Origin: Spirochaetales bacterium
GTDB lineage: Bacteria; Spirochaetota; Spirochaetia; SZUA-6; DRHE01
DNA: 23,571 nucleotides
Direction: 5' to 3'
Assembly (NCBI GenBank): GCA_011049745.1
Contig: DRHE01000130.1
Span: forward strand, 1-23,571
Part shown: piece after piece, positions 17,001 through 23,537 of the stretch
How the letters are laid out: every line of letters starts with the position of its first letter
Numbering within the stretch: position 1 is the first letter of the stretch
Notes under the pieces: model-generated
What the model saw: the letters and a program-made list of their open reading frames with translations, nothing else
What the model was told of the DNA's origin: nothing
Databases searched by the model: none
Program-made: the position numbers and the translations under genes

Positions 17001-17071
17001 GTCGATCAGCGGCAATTGATTTGAAAGGCTTCAAAGATGAGCAGATTTTAGCTGCCCTTAGCGTGGTTTAA
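14027..17071 (+). CDS. hdrA: Double-length HdrA-like flavoprotein with two FAD modules
   Basis: The 1014-residue product contains two HdrA flavin modules in tandem. Module 1 has no N-terminal HdrA domain and starts directly at the FAD loop (GGGIAGIQASLDLAEMG, 9-25), followed by ferredoxin motif Cys 105-115 and the conserved CVGSRD/CSSVCC segments. An HdrA N-terminal domain follows (GVFVCRCGINIAATVDVPG, about 452-470), then module 2 (ALIIGGGVAGMVA, 591-603) and two C-terminal ferredoxin motifs (Cys 951-961 and 982-992). In the last motif the usual Pro after the fourth Cys is Arg. Two flavins imply both an entry and a bifurcation site in one chain, as inferred for other double HdrAs. It overlaps the FrhB-like gene by 8 bp and is followed by mvhD and flx genes. 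It is the intact counterpart of the split HdrA of module 1. Confidence 0.93.
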   Translation: MHKRVLVVGGGIAGIQASLDLAEMGVEVFLLEKGPSIGGRMAQLDKTFPTNDCAMCILSPKLVEAAAHPNIKIIANAELKSLDGEIPNFRAKILKKPRYIDEEKCTGCAICMSKCPVKIPDEYNKGLSKTKCMRIPFPQAVPALPIMDRESCIYHQRGKCRICEKFCEADAIDFDQKEESIDVEVGSVIFASGSEEFDAAIKDEYGYKTFPNVLTSIEFERILSASGPTEGHITRPSDGKEPRRIAFIQCVGSRDMQMGNEYCSSVCCMQAVKDSVIVKEHLPGVEATIFFMDIRAFGKDFDKFVNRAKDDYHTRFIRARISAVEIDPATENLIIQYNSEAGSLIEENFDLVVLSVGLLSTAGIRKMAARFDIEINACGFARTSSFTPMTASRPGIFIAGTFSGPKDIPETVMQASGAASAAASLLTELPIRELREELPQEFDLRGEQIRTGVFVCRCGINIAATVDVPGVVEYASALQGVVHSQEFIFACAQDSQKLIGEKIKELKLNRVIVSACTPRTHELLFQKTLSSSGLNPYLFEFVNIREQCSWVHQKEQEKATEKAKDLVRMAATKAGLLEPLSRMSLKVNKGALIIGGGVAGMVASLELSTQGYEVFLVEKESELGGNLRHVHYTLEGEKTDRFLKSLIAKVKKDDNIQLYIDSEIREIMGYVGNFHTKIGNGKQTTNNKPRELEHGVVIVATGGEEYQPSEYLYGRDERIITQRELEERLTKQQSAIDKLGSIVMIQCVGSRNGQYPYCSRVCCSQAIKNALKLKEINPEVNVYMLYRDIRTYGLKELYYKKAREKGVIFIRYEEGEEPQIEAQNSKSEQQASNGEVLVKAYDPILQRNLVINADLVVLSSAIRARKENKILSQMLKVPLNADGFFLEAHVKLRPVDFATDGIFVCGLAHYPKDVSETICQAKAASARAVTILRKDEIEAEGRVSQIRKERCSGCGLCIEICPYTAIELEEGERVAIVNEALCKGCGACAASCRSAAIDLKGFKDEQILAALSVV

Positions 17072-17072
17072 G

Positions 17073-17498
17073 ATGATGGATAAGAACTTTGAGCCAAGAA
17101 TAGTCGCTTTTCTCTGTAATTGGTGTTCCTATGCGGGTGCTGATTTGGCAGGTGTTTCGCGAATTCAGTATCCAACAAACGTCCGGATTATACGACTGCC
17201 CTGTTCCGGCAGAATAAATCCTCTTTATATAGTTAAAGCATTGCAAAACGGTGTCGACGGAGTACTGGTCTCAGGTTGTCATCCAGGCGACTGTCATTAT
17301 ATTAGCGGGAATCTTGTAGCAGGCAGGAAATTTGCTCTGCTAAAAAATTTTCTCGTGCACCTGGGCATTGAGCCGGAAAGGGTACAATTTTCTTGGGTCT
17401 CAGCTTCAGAAGGACCTCGTTTTGCACAGATAGTTAAGAAGGTTGTCAACGAAGTGAAAGAGATAGGGCCGATTGAAAAAATGGTTAAAAGATTGTAA
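17073..17498 (+). CDS. flxD: MvhD-like iron-sulfur linker (FlxD; copy 2)
   Basis: The 141-residue MvhD-family product has the same ligand set as copy 1: CNWC (15, 18), PCSG (44) and GCHPGDCHY (69, 74). It begins one base after the hdrA stop and is followed by FlxC-, FlxB- and FlxA-like genes. This corresponds to the FlxD position of FlxABCD-HdrABC systems, where an MvhD-like protein links the NADH-oxidising flavin subunit to HdrA. A second in-frame ATG at 17076 is possible. All ligands are cysteine, without selenocysteine. The Flx name rests on gene context, since MvhD and FlxD are the same family. Confidence 0.88.
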   Translation: MMDKNFEPRIVAFLCNWCSYAGADLAGVSRIQYPTNVRIIRLPCSGRINPLYIVKALQNGVDGVLVSGCHPGDCHYISGNLVAGRKFALLKNFLVHLGIEPERVQFSWVSASEGPRFAQIVKKVVNEVKEIGPIEKMVKRL

Positions 17499-17513
17499 TC
17501 AGCTGGATTGGAA

Positions 17514-18497
17514 ATGATGAAAGAAATAGAAACGCGGATAAAAGAGGTAGTTAAGGATTTATTTACTCAAAATAAAATCGATCTGTTTATAGGCTACAGT
17601 AAAGGTTCTCTGCCTCTGACATCCTCCCCGTGTTTCATTACTAAATCTGAAGATATTGAGAAACTGGTTTGGAACTCTTTTTGCTCTAATAATCTGGCTG
17701 TATATCTACCCCGAATCTTTAACCCGCAGCCAAGGAAAAAAGAGAAAATAGAACTGCCCAGGATAGGAATCCTTGCCAAAGGCTGTGATGCCCGCTCAAT
17801 AGTGGTACTGATAAAAGAGCATCAGATAGCGCGGGACAATGTTTTTATTCTCGGTATTGTTTGCCAGGGCATGGGGGATAGAAAGAAAATCCGAAACGAT
17901 ATTGAAATTACCGGAGCAGAGGAAAAAAACGGCAGGATTACTATTGTCGATGAGAATAAAAAAGAGATAGAGCTTAAAAGAGAAGAGCTGCTGTCTGACT
18001 GCTGCATAGAATGTCAACATGCTACTCCTCCGATTCATGACATTTTAATTGAATCAGGAAACCAGAGGCCTGCAGCTCCAAAGGGGGGGGGCCGGGATTT
18101 TGAAAAAAAATCTATCGAGGATAGATGGAATTTGTTTCAGGAAGAGATCTCCAAATGCATTAGATGTTATGCATGCAGGCAGGCATGTCCTAACTGCTAC
18201 TGCAGAGAATGTTTTGCCGATCAAACGAAACCAAGATGGATAGGGGTCACTGATCACATTTCTGATGTTATGTTCTATCAGATTGGTCGGATATTTCATC
18301 AAGCAGGCCGTTGTGTTGATTGCGGCGCCTGTGTCCGTGCCTGCCCAATGGGGATTGATCTCAGAGTTTTTACTCATAAATTGGTAAGAGATGCAAAAGA
18401 GCTTTTTGATTATGAGGCCGGTGTTTTTTTGGAGGAAGGCCTTCTTCTGGCGACCTTCAAACCGGAGGATAAGCAGGAGTTTATTTCAGAGCCATGA
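17514..18497 (+). CDS. flxC: FlxC-like dicluster Fe-S protein
   Basis: The product of about 327 residues has an N-terminal domain with ILAKGCDARSIVVLIKEHQI (near 86-105) and two ferredoxin motifs, CIRCYACRQACP (about Cys 215-225, followed by CYCREC) and CVDCGACVRACP (about 267-277). A DCCIEC motif precedes them. The architecture matches the FdhB-like protein at 11320 and is typical of Fe-S subunits next to MvhD/FlxD. ATG 17514 is preferred; TTG 17508 and ATG 17517 are also in frame. Before the clusters lies an insertion (GNQRPAAPKGGGRDF) encoded over nine consecutive G (18083-18091), soon followed by an A-run. This tract is prone to slippage. The gene overlaps flxB by 4 bp. It probably relays electrons between FlxA/FlxB and HdrA. 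Confidence 0.78.
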   Translation: MMKEIETRIKEVVKDLFTQNKIDLFIGYSKGSLPLTSSPCFITKSEDIEKLVWNSFCSNNLAVYLPRIFNPQPRKKEKIELPRIGILAKGCDARSIVVLIKEHQIARDNVFILGIVCQGMGDRKKIRNDIEITGAEEKNGRITIVDENKKEIELKREELLSDCCIECQHATPPIHDILIESGNQRPAAPKGGGRDFEKKSIEDRWNLFQEEISKCIRCYACRQACPNCYCRECFADQTKPRWIGVTDHISDVMFYQIGRIFHQAGRCVDCGACVRACPMGIDLRVFTHKLVRDAKELFDYEAGVFLEEGLLLATFKPEDKQEFISEP

Positions 18498-19549
18498 TAG
18501 AGGAAAAAATAATTAAGAAGAACAGACTAAACGCGATGCTGCAGGAATTGAGCAAGGAATATTCAATTTACATCCCCGCCGGAGAAAATGGGGATTTTCG
18601 TTTCTGCGAATTACGAGATACGAACGACGAACTGGTATTTTGGGATTACAGAAACACAAGAATCTCGCCAAAGGAAATTCTCTTTCCTCACAGCGAGATA
18701 CTCTATGAGTTCAGCAGGGATGAATCACACCAATTTTCCATTTCTCAAAATAATGACGACCAGAGGAAAATGAAAAACGTGATACTGGGTATTCGTCCAT
18801 GCGATGCCCGCGCAATCGGTTTTCTTGACAGAGTATTTATTGGAGAGCCGAATGAAAGATTCGTTGATCCATATTACTTAAAAAGGCGAATTCACACAAT
18901 CATCATTTCCCTGGCTTGCAACAGACCCCAGATTAGCTGTTTTTGTACTTCTCTGAATGGTAGACCGGATGGAGAAGAGGGGGCAGACATTATTGCCTTT
19001 GACATTGGAGAAGAAATCCTTCTAAAAACGGTAACTGAGAAGGGCAAAGAGTTTATTAAGGAATCCTCAAAATGGTTGGGTAATGTAAAAAAATCCGATA
19101 TTGATAAGAAAAATAAAATATTTAAGGAAAGCGCAAAAAGAATCAATTCTCGGGTGAGTGTAGAAAAGGTAAAAGAAAAGCTGGATGATTCTTTTGAAGC
19201 AGATTTCTGGAATGAAATTCATCGGAAATGCCTGGGTTGCGGAATATGCACATTCTTATGTAGCACCTGTCATTGTTTTGACATCACGGACGAGACTTCG
19301 GCAGATAGGGGAAAAAGAATCAAATGCTGGGATTCCTGTATGTATCCCTTGTTTACCTTACATGCCTCCGGACATAACCCTCGGCCGAATTACAAAGAAA
19401 GGATGAGGCAGCGTATAATGCATAAATTTAACTACTGCCCGGAAAATTTTAAGGAATTATTTTGTGTAGGCTGTGGCCGTTGCATTAGAAATTGTCCGGT
19501 AAATCTAGACATACGGGAAGTCATCAATCAGGTGAGTCAGTTAAAATGA
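18494..19549 (+). CDS. flxB: FlxB-like Fe-S protein (hydrogenase/sulfite reductase beta-subunit family)
   Basis: The 351-residue product resembles HydB/AsrA-type subunits that pair with a flavin NAD(P)H-binding gamma subunit. It has VILGIRPCDARAIGFLDRVF (96-115), a CFCTS motif (149-153), and two ferredoxin motifs: CLGCGICTFLC (Cys 246-256, followed by STCHCFD) and CVGCGRCIRNCP (Cys 324-334). A lysine-rich linker (about 180-235) separates the domains. It overlaps both neighbours by ATGA, consistent with a translationally coupled flxCBA. The likely role is electron transfer between the FlxA flavin and the rest of the complex. Assignment to Flx rather than sulfite reductase comes from the hdrA/mvhD context and the lack of a siroheme subunit. 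Confidence 0.82.
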   Translation: MIEEKIIKKNRLNAMLQELSKEYSIYIPAGENGDFRFCELRDTNDELVFWDYRNTRISPKEILFPHSEILYEFSRDESHQFSISQNNDDQRKMKNVILGIRPCDARAIGFLDRVFIGEPNERFVDPYYLKRRIHTIIISLACNRPQISCFCTSLNGRPDGEEGADIIAFDIGEEILLKTVTEKGKEFIKESSKWLGNVKKSDIDKKNKIFKESAKRINSRVSVEKVKEKLDDSFEADFWNEIHRKCLGCGICTFLCSTCHCFDITDETSADRGKRIKCWDSCMYPLFTLHASGHNPRPNYKERMRQRIMHKFNYCPENFKELFCVGCGRCIRNCPVNLDIREVINQVSQLK

Positions 19550-20391
19550 TCAATCCGTATTTGCCTCTGCCGGTTAAAGTCCAGAAGATTACCATTGAGA
19601 ATGAAACGAAGGACCTGAAAACATTCGACTTGGAGTTTTGTGATAAGAATGACGCTGAATGGTTTAAATATACATGTGGGCAATTTGCCGAACTGTCCTT
19701 GCTTGGAATAGGTGAGGTACCTATCGGTATTGCCTCTTCCCCAATGGATAATAGGATTTTGCAATTTACGGTAAAAAGATATCCTATTGGTGTAGTTTCA
19801 TCTACCCTGCATAATCTATCCGAAGGTGATACGATTGGAATAAGAGGTCCCTTTGGGAATGGCTTTCCCATGAAGGATTTCGAAGGAAGCAACCTGGCAA
19901 TCATTGGAGGTGGATTCGCTCTTACTACTCTGAGGTCGCTTACTAAATACATAATCCATGAGAAGAACAGGTCTCGGTTTGGAGAGATTACCATTATGGT
20001 GGCGGCTAGAGATCCTGGCGAGATGCTTTATAAATATGACCTTGAAGAATGGTCTAAAAGAGAAGATATAAAACTGATACGGACAATTGACAGAGAAGTC
20101 GACGGTTGGACAGGAAAAGTGGGTTTTGCAGCTCCGGTGCTGAAAGAGATAAGCCCTTCTTCGGGAAATGCTTACGCTATAGTATGCGGTCCCCCGATTA
20201 TGATAAAAACCTGCATTGCTGTATTGCTCGAATTGGGATTCAAGGCCAGTCAGATATTCAATTCATTAGAGATGCGCATGAAATGTGGCATTGGCAAATG
20301 CGGGAGATGCAATATCGGCTCTAAGTATGTGTGCAAGGACGGTCCGGTGTTCAGTTACACTCAACTTGAAAAATTACCTCAAGAATATTGA
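19546..20391 (+). CDS. flxA: FlxA-like FAD/NAD(P)H oxidoreductase with [2Fe-2S] cluster
   Basis: The 281-residue product is of the ferredoxin-NADP reductase type, related to PyrK, AsrB and sulfhydrogenase gamma. It has an N-terminal FAD-binding barrel (PIGIASSP about 61-68, then GDTIGIRGPFGNGFP), an NAD(P) domain (IIGGGFALTTLRSL, VCGPPIMI) and a C-terminal [2Fe-2S] motif CGIGKCGRC…C. ATG 19546 overlaps the flxB stop (ATGA) and has GGTGAG upstream; a longer in-frame TTG start is not needed. In FlxABCD-HdrABC systems FlxA oxidises NADH and feeds HdrA through FlxD. The standard RxYS flavin motif reads GIASS, as in PyrK-like relatives. Whether NADH or NADPH is used cannot be read from the sequence. 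Confidence 0.85.
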   Translation: MINPYLPLPVKVQKITIENETKDLKTFDLEFCDKNDAEWFKYTCGQFAELSLLGIGEVPIGIASSPMDNRILQFTVKRYPIGVVSSTLHNLSEGDTIGIRGPFGNGFPMKDFEGSNLAIIGGGFALTTLRSLTKYIIHEKNRSRFGEITIMVAARDPGEMLYKYDLEEWSKREDIKLIRTIDREVDGWTGKVGFAAPVLKEISPSSGNAYAIVCGPPIMIKTCIAVLLELGFKASQIFNSLEMRMKCGIGKCGRCNIGSKYVCKDGPVFSYTQLEKLPQEY

Positions 20392-20394
20392 ACA

Positions 20395-21015
20395 ATGTTT
20401 GAGCTTGAAAAAATACCGGGGTTAGCTGCAATCTTATACAACGCTGTAGCGGCGAGAGGTTTTAAGAGCCTTTATAAAAAACTGGCAGAAGAGATCGTTA
20501 CAGAGGTCAAATCAGGAAAAGTTCTGGATATCGGTACAGGTCCCGGTTGTTTGCCGATTGAGGTATCTAAATTAAACGCTCGACTGGAAATAATCGGAAT
20601 TGATCTAAGCAGCAAGATGATAGACCTTGCCCGTAAGAACAGCGAAGCAGCAAAAGTAGACAGAGTCGGATATGAGCTGGCTGATGCTCATAATTTACCC
20701 TATCCGAATGATTCATTTGATTTTATTTTCAGCAGCAGCTCACTTCATCACTGGCGATATAGAAATCAGGTCTTCAGAGAGATCAGACGGGTCTTGAAAA
20801 ATGACGGTTCAGCATATATCTGGGACTTCAGAAAGGACGCGTCTAAGAGAGAAATTAAAACAACAATTGTGAGCAGTTCTTTTTATGCTCTTTATCTTTC
20901 CTGGGCACTTAAATTCCATGGCTTACGAACTGAAGAGTGGAGAGCTCTGGATAACCGCTTTTCTGTTAGATGGAATGGCGCTCTGGCGTGTCTTATCCTT
21001 AAAAAGAATGACTAA
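20395..21015 (+). CDS. Class I SAM-dependent methyltransferase (UbiE/COQ5-like)
   Basis: The 206-residue product has the SAM-binding motif VLDIGTGPGCLPIEVSK (43-59), an acidic residue after strand 2 (IIGIDLSSKMIDLAR, 66-80), ELADAHNLPYPNDSFDFIFS (94-113) and a post-motif SSLHHW. The core is typical of small-molecule methyltransferases such as UbiE. It begins three bases after flxA and overlaps ubiU by 8 bp, so it belongs to the same transcript. Neighbouring ubiU, ubiV and a UbiT-like gene suggest a quinone-ring or related isoprenoid-quinone substrate. The substrate is not shown by the sequence; a methyltransferase for another hydroxylated product is possible. Confidence 0.8.
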   Translation: MFELEKIPGLAAILYNAVAARGFKSLYKKLAEEIVTEVKSGKVLDIGTGPGCLPIEVSKLNARLEIIGIDLSSKMIDLARKNSEAAKVDRVGYELADAHNLPYPNDSFDFIFSSSSLHHWRYRNQVFREIRRVLKNDGSAYIWDFRKDASKREIKTTIVSSSFYALYLSWALKFHGLRTEEWRALDNRFSVRWNGALACLILKKND

Positions 21016-21991
21016 AAAGATTGACCTGATATCCCCTGCTGGAGATCTTCCGTCTTTAAAAGCCGCGGTAGATGCCGGTGCAGATGCCGTGTACATCGGT
21101 TTTAGGTCACCTACAAATCTACGTAACTTCCCTGGTTTGAACTTCTCTCTTAAGGAAGCAAAGAAAGGGATTGAATATGCTCATAAAAGAGGAAAAGAAG
21201 TCTATGTGACTATAAATATCTATCCTCAAGTAGATGGGGTTGACTTGTGTTTCAAAGAGGTGGACAGTGCTTACTCTCTAGGTTCCGATTCGGTGATTCT
21301 TACCGATTTAGCGGTACTGGAATACACTCACAGGAAATATCCGGACTTCGAGATTCATTTAAGTGTCCAGGCGGGAAACAGCAATGCCGAGACTATTCAG
21401 TTTTATAAGCGAGAGTTTGGGATAGGATGTGTCATTCTGTCTCGCATTTTAACATTCGAAGAGATAGAGGAGATTGAAAAAAAAACCAGTGTCGATTTAG
21501 AGGTTTTTGTATTTGGTTCTCTATGTGCGAATTATGAAGGTAGATGCCAGCTTTCATCTTATATAACCGGGGTTTCTAATAATACGGTAGGAGCCTGCTC
21601 ACCTTTAGAATTCGTTCAGTTTGTTCACGATGATAATGGAAAATTGAGCTTTAAATTAAATGAAATTATACTCAATGAATACTCTCAGGGAGAATTCTGT
21701 ACCTATCCAACCCCCTGCAAAGGCAGATACTTAAACACAGAAACAGATATGCTTACCTATTCATTTCAGTCCCCGGCATCATTGAATCTTCTCGGTGAAA
21801 TCCCGGAACTCGCAGCTGCAGGTGTAGATGCCTTCAAGATCGAAGGAAGGCAGCGTTCAAAGATCTATGTTGAAAATGTGACAAGGGTATTCAGGTCGGC
21901 CTTAGATGAGTTTTATAAGAGTCCGGAGCTTTACGTGGCCAGGAAAGAATGGCTGGAAGAGCTCTGCGAGCTTTCTGAGGGTATAAGATGA
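21008..21991 (+). CDS. ubiU: UbiU-like U32-family protein for O2-independent hydroxylation
   Basis: The 327-residue product is a U32 peptidase-family protein that matches UbiU closely in layout: ISPAGDLPSLKAAVDAGADA near the N-terminus, GSLCANYEGRCQLSSYITG, GACSP and PCKGRYL. The four putative [4Fe-4S] ligands Cys 173, 180, 197 and 237 have nearly the spacing of E. coli UbiU (169, 176, 193, 232). UbiU works with UbiV to hydroxylate the quinone ring without oxygen. ATG 21008 is chosen because MTKKIDLISPAGD aligns with the family start; a longer frame from 20885 only overlaps the methyltransferase gene. It overlaps ubiV by ATGA. Other U32 proteins modify RNA, but the paired UbiV makes UbiU the best call. 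Confidence 0.85.
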   Translation: MTKKIDLISPAGDLPSLKAAVDAGADAVYIGFRSPTNLRNFPGLNFSLKEAKKGIEYAHKRGKEVYVTINIYPQVDGVDLCFKEVDSAYSLGSDSVILTDLAVLEYTHRKYPDFEIHLSVQAGNSNAETIQFYKREFGIGCVILSRILTFEEIEEIEKKTSVDLEVFVFGSLCANYEGRCQLSSYITGVSNNTVGACSPLEFVQFVHDDNGKLSFKLNEIILNEYSQGEFCTYPTPCKGRYLNTETDMLTYSFQSPASLNLLGEIPELAAAGVDAFKIEGRQRSKIYVENVTRVFRSALDEFYKSPELYVARKEWLEELCELSEGIR

Positions 21992-22890
21992 AGATATCTT
22001 TAGGTCCTGTACCGCTAAACTGGGGAAAAGAGAAACTTCTTAGTTTTTATGGTCACGTGGCAGACAGCAAGGTGAGTAATGTCTATCTAGGGGAAGTAAC
22101 CTGTCCTAAACGAGAATCTTCGATTGATGATCTAATGCCGATTATTGATATGCTCAGAGAAAAAGGGAAAAAGGTCTACATATCTTCTTATGCCTTGACA
22201 TTTGACGGATTAGAGAGAGGAAATATCGAAGCCCTTTTGGAAGCTTCTGATGGCCTGGAAATTAATAACTTGGCTTTTTTGAGCATAAAAACAGAGAAAG
22301 AATTGGTAGCGGGACCCTTTTTGAATGTCTACAACTGGCGAGCAGCCAGATATCTTTCTAGATTCGGCATAAAGAAAGTGGTAATTCCGTGGGAAGTTGG
22401 CAGAAAGTCAATTGAGGATATTGTAGAAAAATCGGATTTGAACATTGAGGTAGTTGCCCATGGGCATCTTCCTGTTGCTCTTTCCCGGGAATGTTATACG
22501 GTTCGGAGCCTTTCTTCGTTAGAAGTCTCTTGCCAGGAAGCGGGAATATCCCGTTCGAATTGTGATAAAGAATGTTTTCAGCATCCGGAAGGTTTCTTTC
22601 TAAAGGCAATTTCAGGGGAACTTGTGTTTAAAATAAACGGTCCTCAGGTATTCAGCGCGAAAGTCCACTGTTTAATAGAGCATATGGATTATCTGAAGAG
22701 ATTAAAGGTTGAATCGATAAGAATTGAATCGCAATTGGAGGAAGACATCGATGAAGTTATCAATATATATAGAGAAGTACTTGATAACCGGCTGAATGAA
22801 AAAAAAGCTGGCGGCAGATTAAAAGCACTTTGCTCAGATGATCTCTGTAACGGCTTTTTTTTAGGGAAACCGGGATGGGAGTATCAGTAG
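21988..22890 (+). CDS. ubiV: UbiV-like U32-family protein
   Basis: The 300-residue product begins MKISLGPVPLNWGKEKLLSF, like UbiV. It keeps VYLGEVTCPKRE with Cys 39 and HGHLPVALSRECYTVRS with Cys 169, then Cys 192 and Cys 196, matching the four [4Fe-4S] ligands of E. coli UbiV (39, 180, 193, 197) with a longer loop between 169 and 192. A late DLCNGFFLGKPGWE segment is also typical. UbiV forms a heterodimer with UbiU. The start overlaps the ubiU stop by 4 bp, suggesting coupled synthesis. In a presumed strict anaerobe the product need not be ubiquinone; a hydroxylated menaquinone-like or other molecule is possible. Confidence 0.87.
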   Translation: MKISLGPVPLNWGKEKLLSFYGHVADSKVSNVYLGEVTCPKRESSIDDLMPIIDMLREKGKKVYISSYALTFDGLERGNIEALLEASDGLEINNLAFLSIKTEKELVAGPFLNVYNWRAARYLSRFGIKKVVIPWEVGRKSIEDIVEKSDLNIEVVAHGHLPVALSRECYTVRSLSSLEVSCQEAGISRSNCDKECFQHPEGFFLKAISGELVFKINGPQVFSAKVHCLIEHMDYLKRLKVESIRIESQLEEDIDEVINIYREVLDNRLNEKKAGGRLKALCSDDLCNGFFLGKPGWEYQ

Positions 22891-22900
22891 GGGATAAGAG

Positions 22901-23311
22901 ATGAAAACTTTAAAAGAAGAATTGAGCGGCTTATCGGAATTGAGAGAAAGAGACACTAGCTTCAATGACATAGCTGAAGAGCTTAGCAAAATCATAGAGC
23001 TTGTTAAACAGGACTCCGACCTGGTGAGTCGTTTGTCAAAAAAAAACAAGATAATTGTTTTTAAAGCCACGGATACGGGCAGAACAATAACCATTGAACT
23101 GAAGGATGGCAACATTTTAGGATGCATTGGAGAGCCAAGTAGGTATGATTTGAGATTTGAGGCCACAGAATCGATTCATCTGGGGATACTTAGCGGTGAG
23201 CTGGATCCCGATGCTGTTTTTTTTAGCCGAAAAATTATTGTTTACGGACCTTTAGCGGATGCAATAGGACTGAAGAATATATTCTTCAGCAAGGTTCAGT
23301 CAAAAATGTAA
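22901..23311 (+). CDS. ubiT: SCP2 sterol-carrier-domain protein (UbiT-like)
   Basis: The 136-residue product has an N-terminal helical part and an SCP2-like domain: ITIELKDGNILGCIGEPS, then DLRFEATESIHLGILSGELD and FFSRKIIVYGPLADAIGLKN. SCP2 proteins bind lipids. UbiT is the SCP2 accessory factor of the oxygen-independent ubiquinone pathway and is thought to bind quinone intermediates. ATG 22901 follows GGGATAAGAG, ten bases after ubiV. The protein is shorter than E. coli UbiT (about 174 residues), with a different N-terminus. The name therefore relies on the domain plus the ubiU-ubiV neighbours. Confidence 0.75.
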   Translation: MKTLKEELSGLSELRERDTSFNDIAEELSKIIELVKQDSDLVSRLSKKNKIIVFKATDTGRTITIELKDGNILGCIGEPSRYDLRFEATESIHLGILSGELDPDAVFFSRKIIVYGPLADAIGLKNIFFSKVQSKM

Positions 23312-23363
23312 AGATCATTTCAGGGGGCAACTAATTTATCCTGCATCAAAGGGGAGATTTGTA

Positions 23364-23537
23364 ATGCAAGCAAAGCATACAAAGGATGATATTCTAGCCA
23401 TACTTGATAAGGTGGAGGCTACAATGAAGGGAGACCCGAAAACCATTCAGATAACGAGCAATCCTTCGGTTTCGCTAATGGTCTTTGACAGAGGAAGGGA
23501 TACTAATCTAGCGAGCAGGGTATTGTGTATGTCATAG
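23364..23537 (+). CDS. Hypothetical 57-residue protein
   Basis: A strong ribosome-binding site (GGGGAG, 23351-23356) lies seven bases before ATG 23364. The frame encodes MQAKHTKDDILAILDKVEAT… and ends in TAG at 23535. The sequence has a predicted helix followed by a probable strand (TIQITSNPSVSLMVFD); it contains no recognised motif, signal peptide or membrane segment. I do not recognise the family. It is the next gene after the UbiT-like protein, 52 bases downstream and in the same direction. It may be a complete small protein or a frameshifted N-terminal part of a longer one (see the hydrophobic frame at 23525). Confidence 0.55.
   Translation: MQAKHTKDDILAILDKVEATMKGDPKTIQITSNPSVSLMVFDRGRDTNLASRVLCMS

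Noticed and set aside
19524..19994. 156-codon frame on the minus strand
   Set aside because: It is antisense to flxA, whose FAD and NAD motifs are clear; no ribosome-binding site or family signature.
18494..20391. Anaerobic sulfite reductase AsrAB
   Set aside because: The two products resemble AsrA/AsrB, but no siroheme AsrC is encoded and the hdrA-mvhD context fits Flx better.
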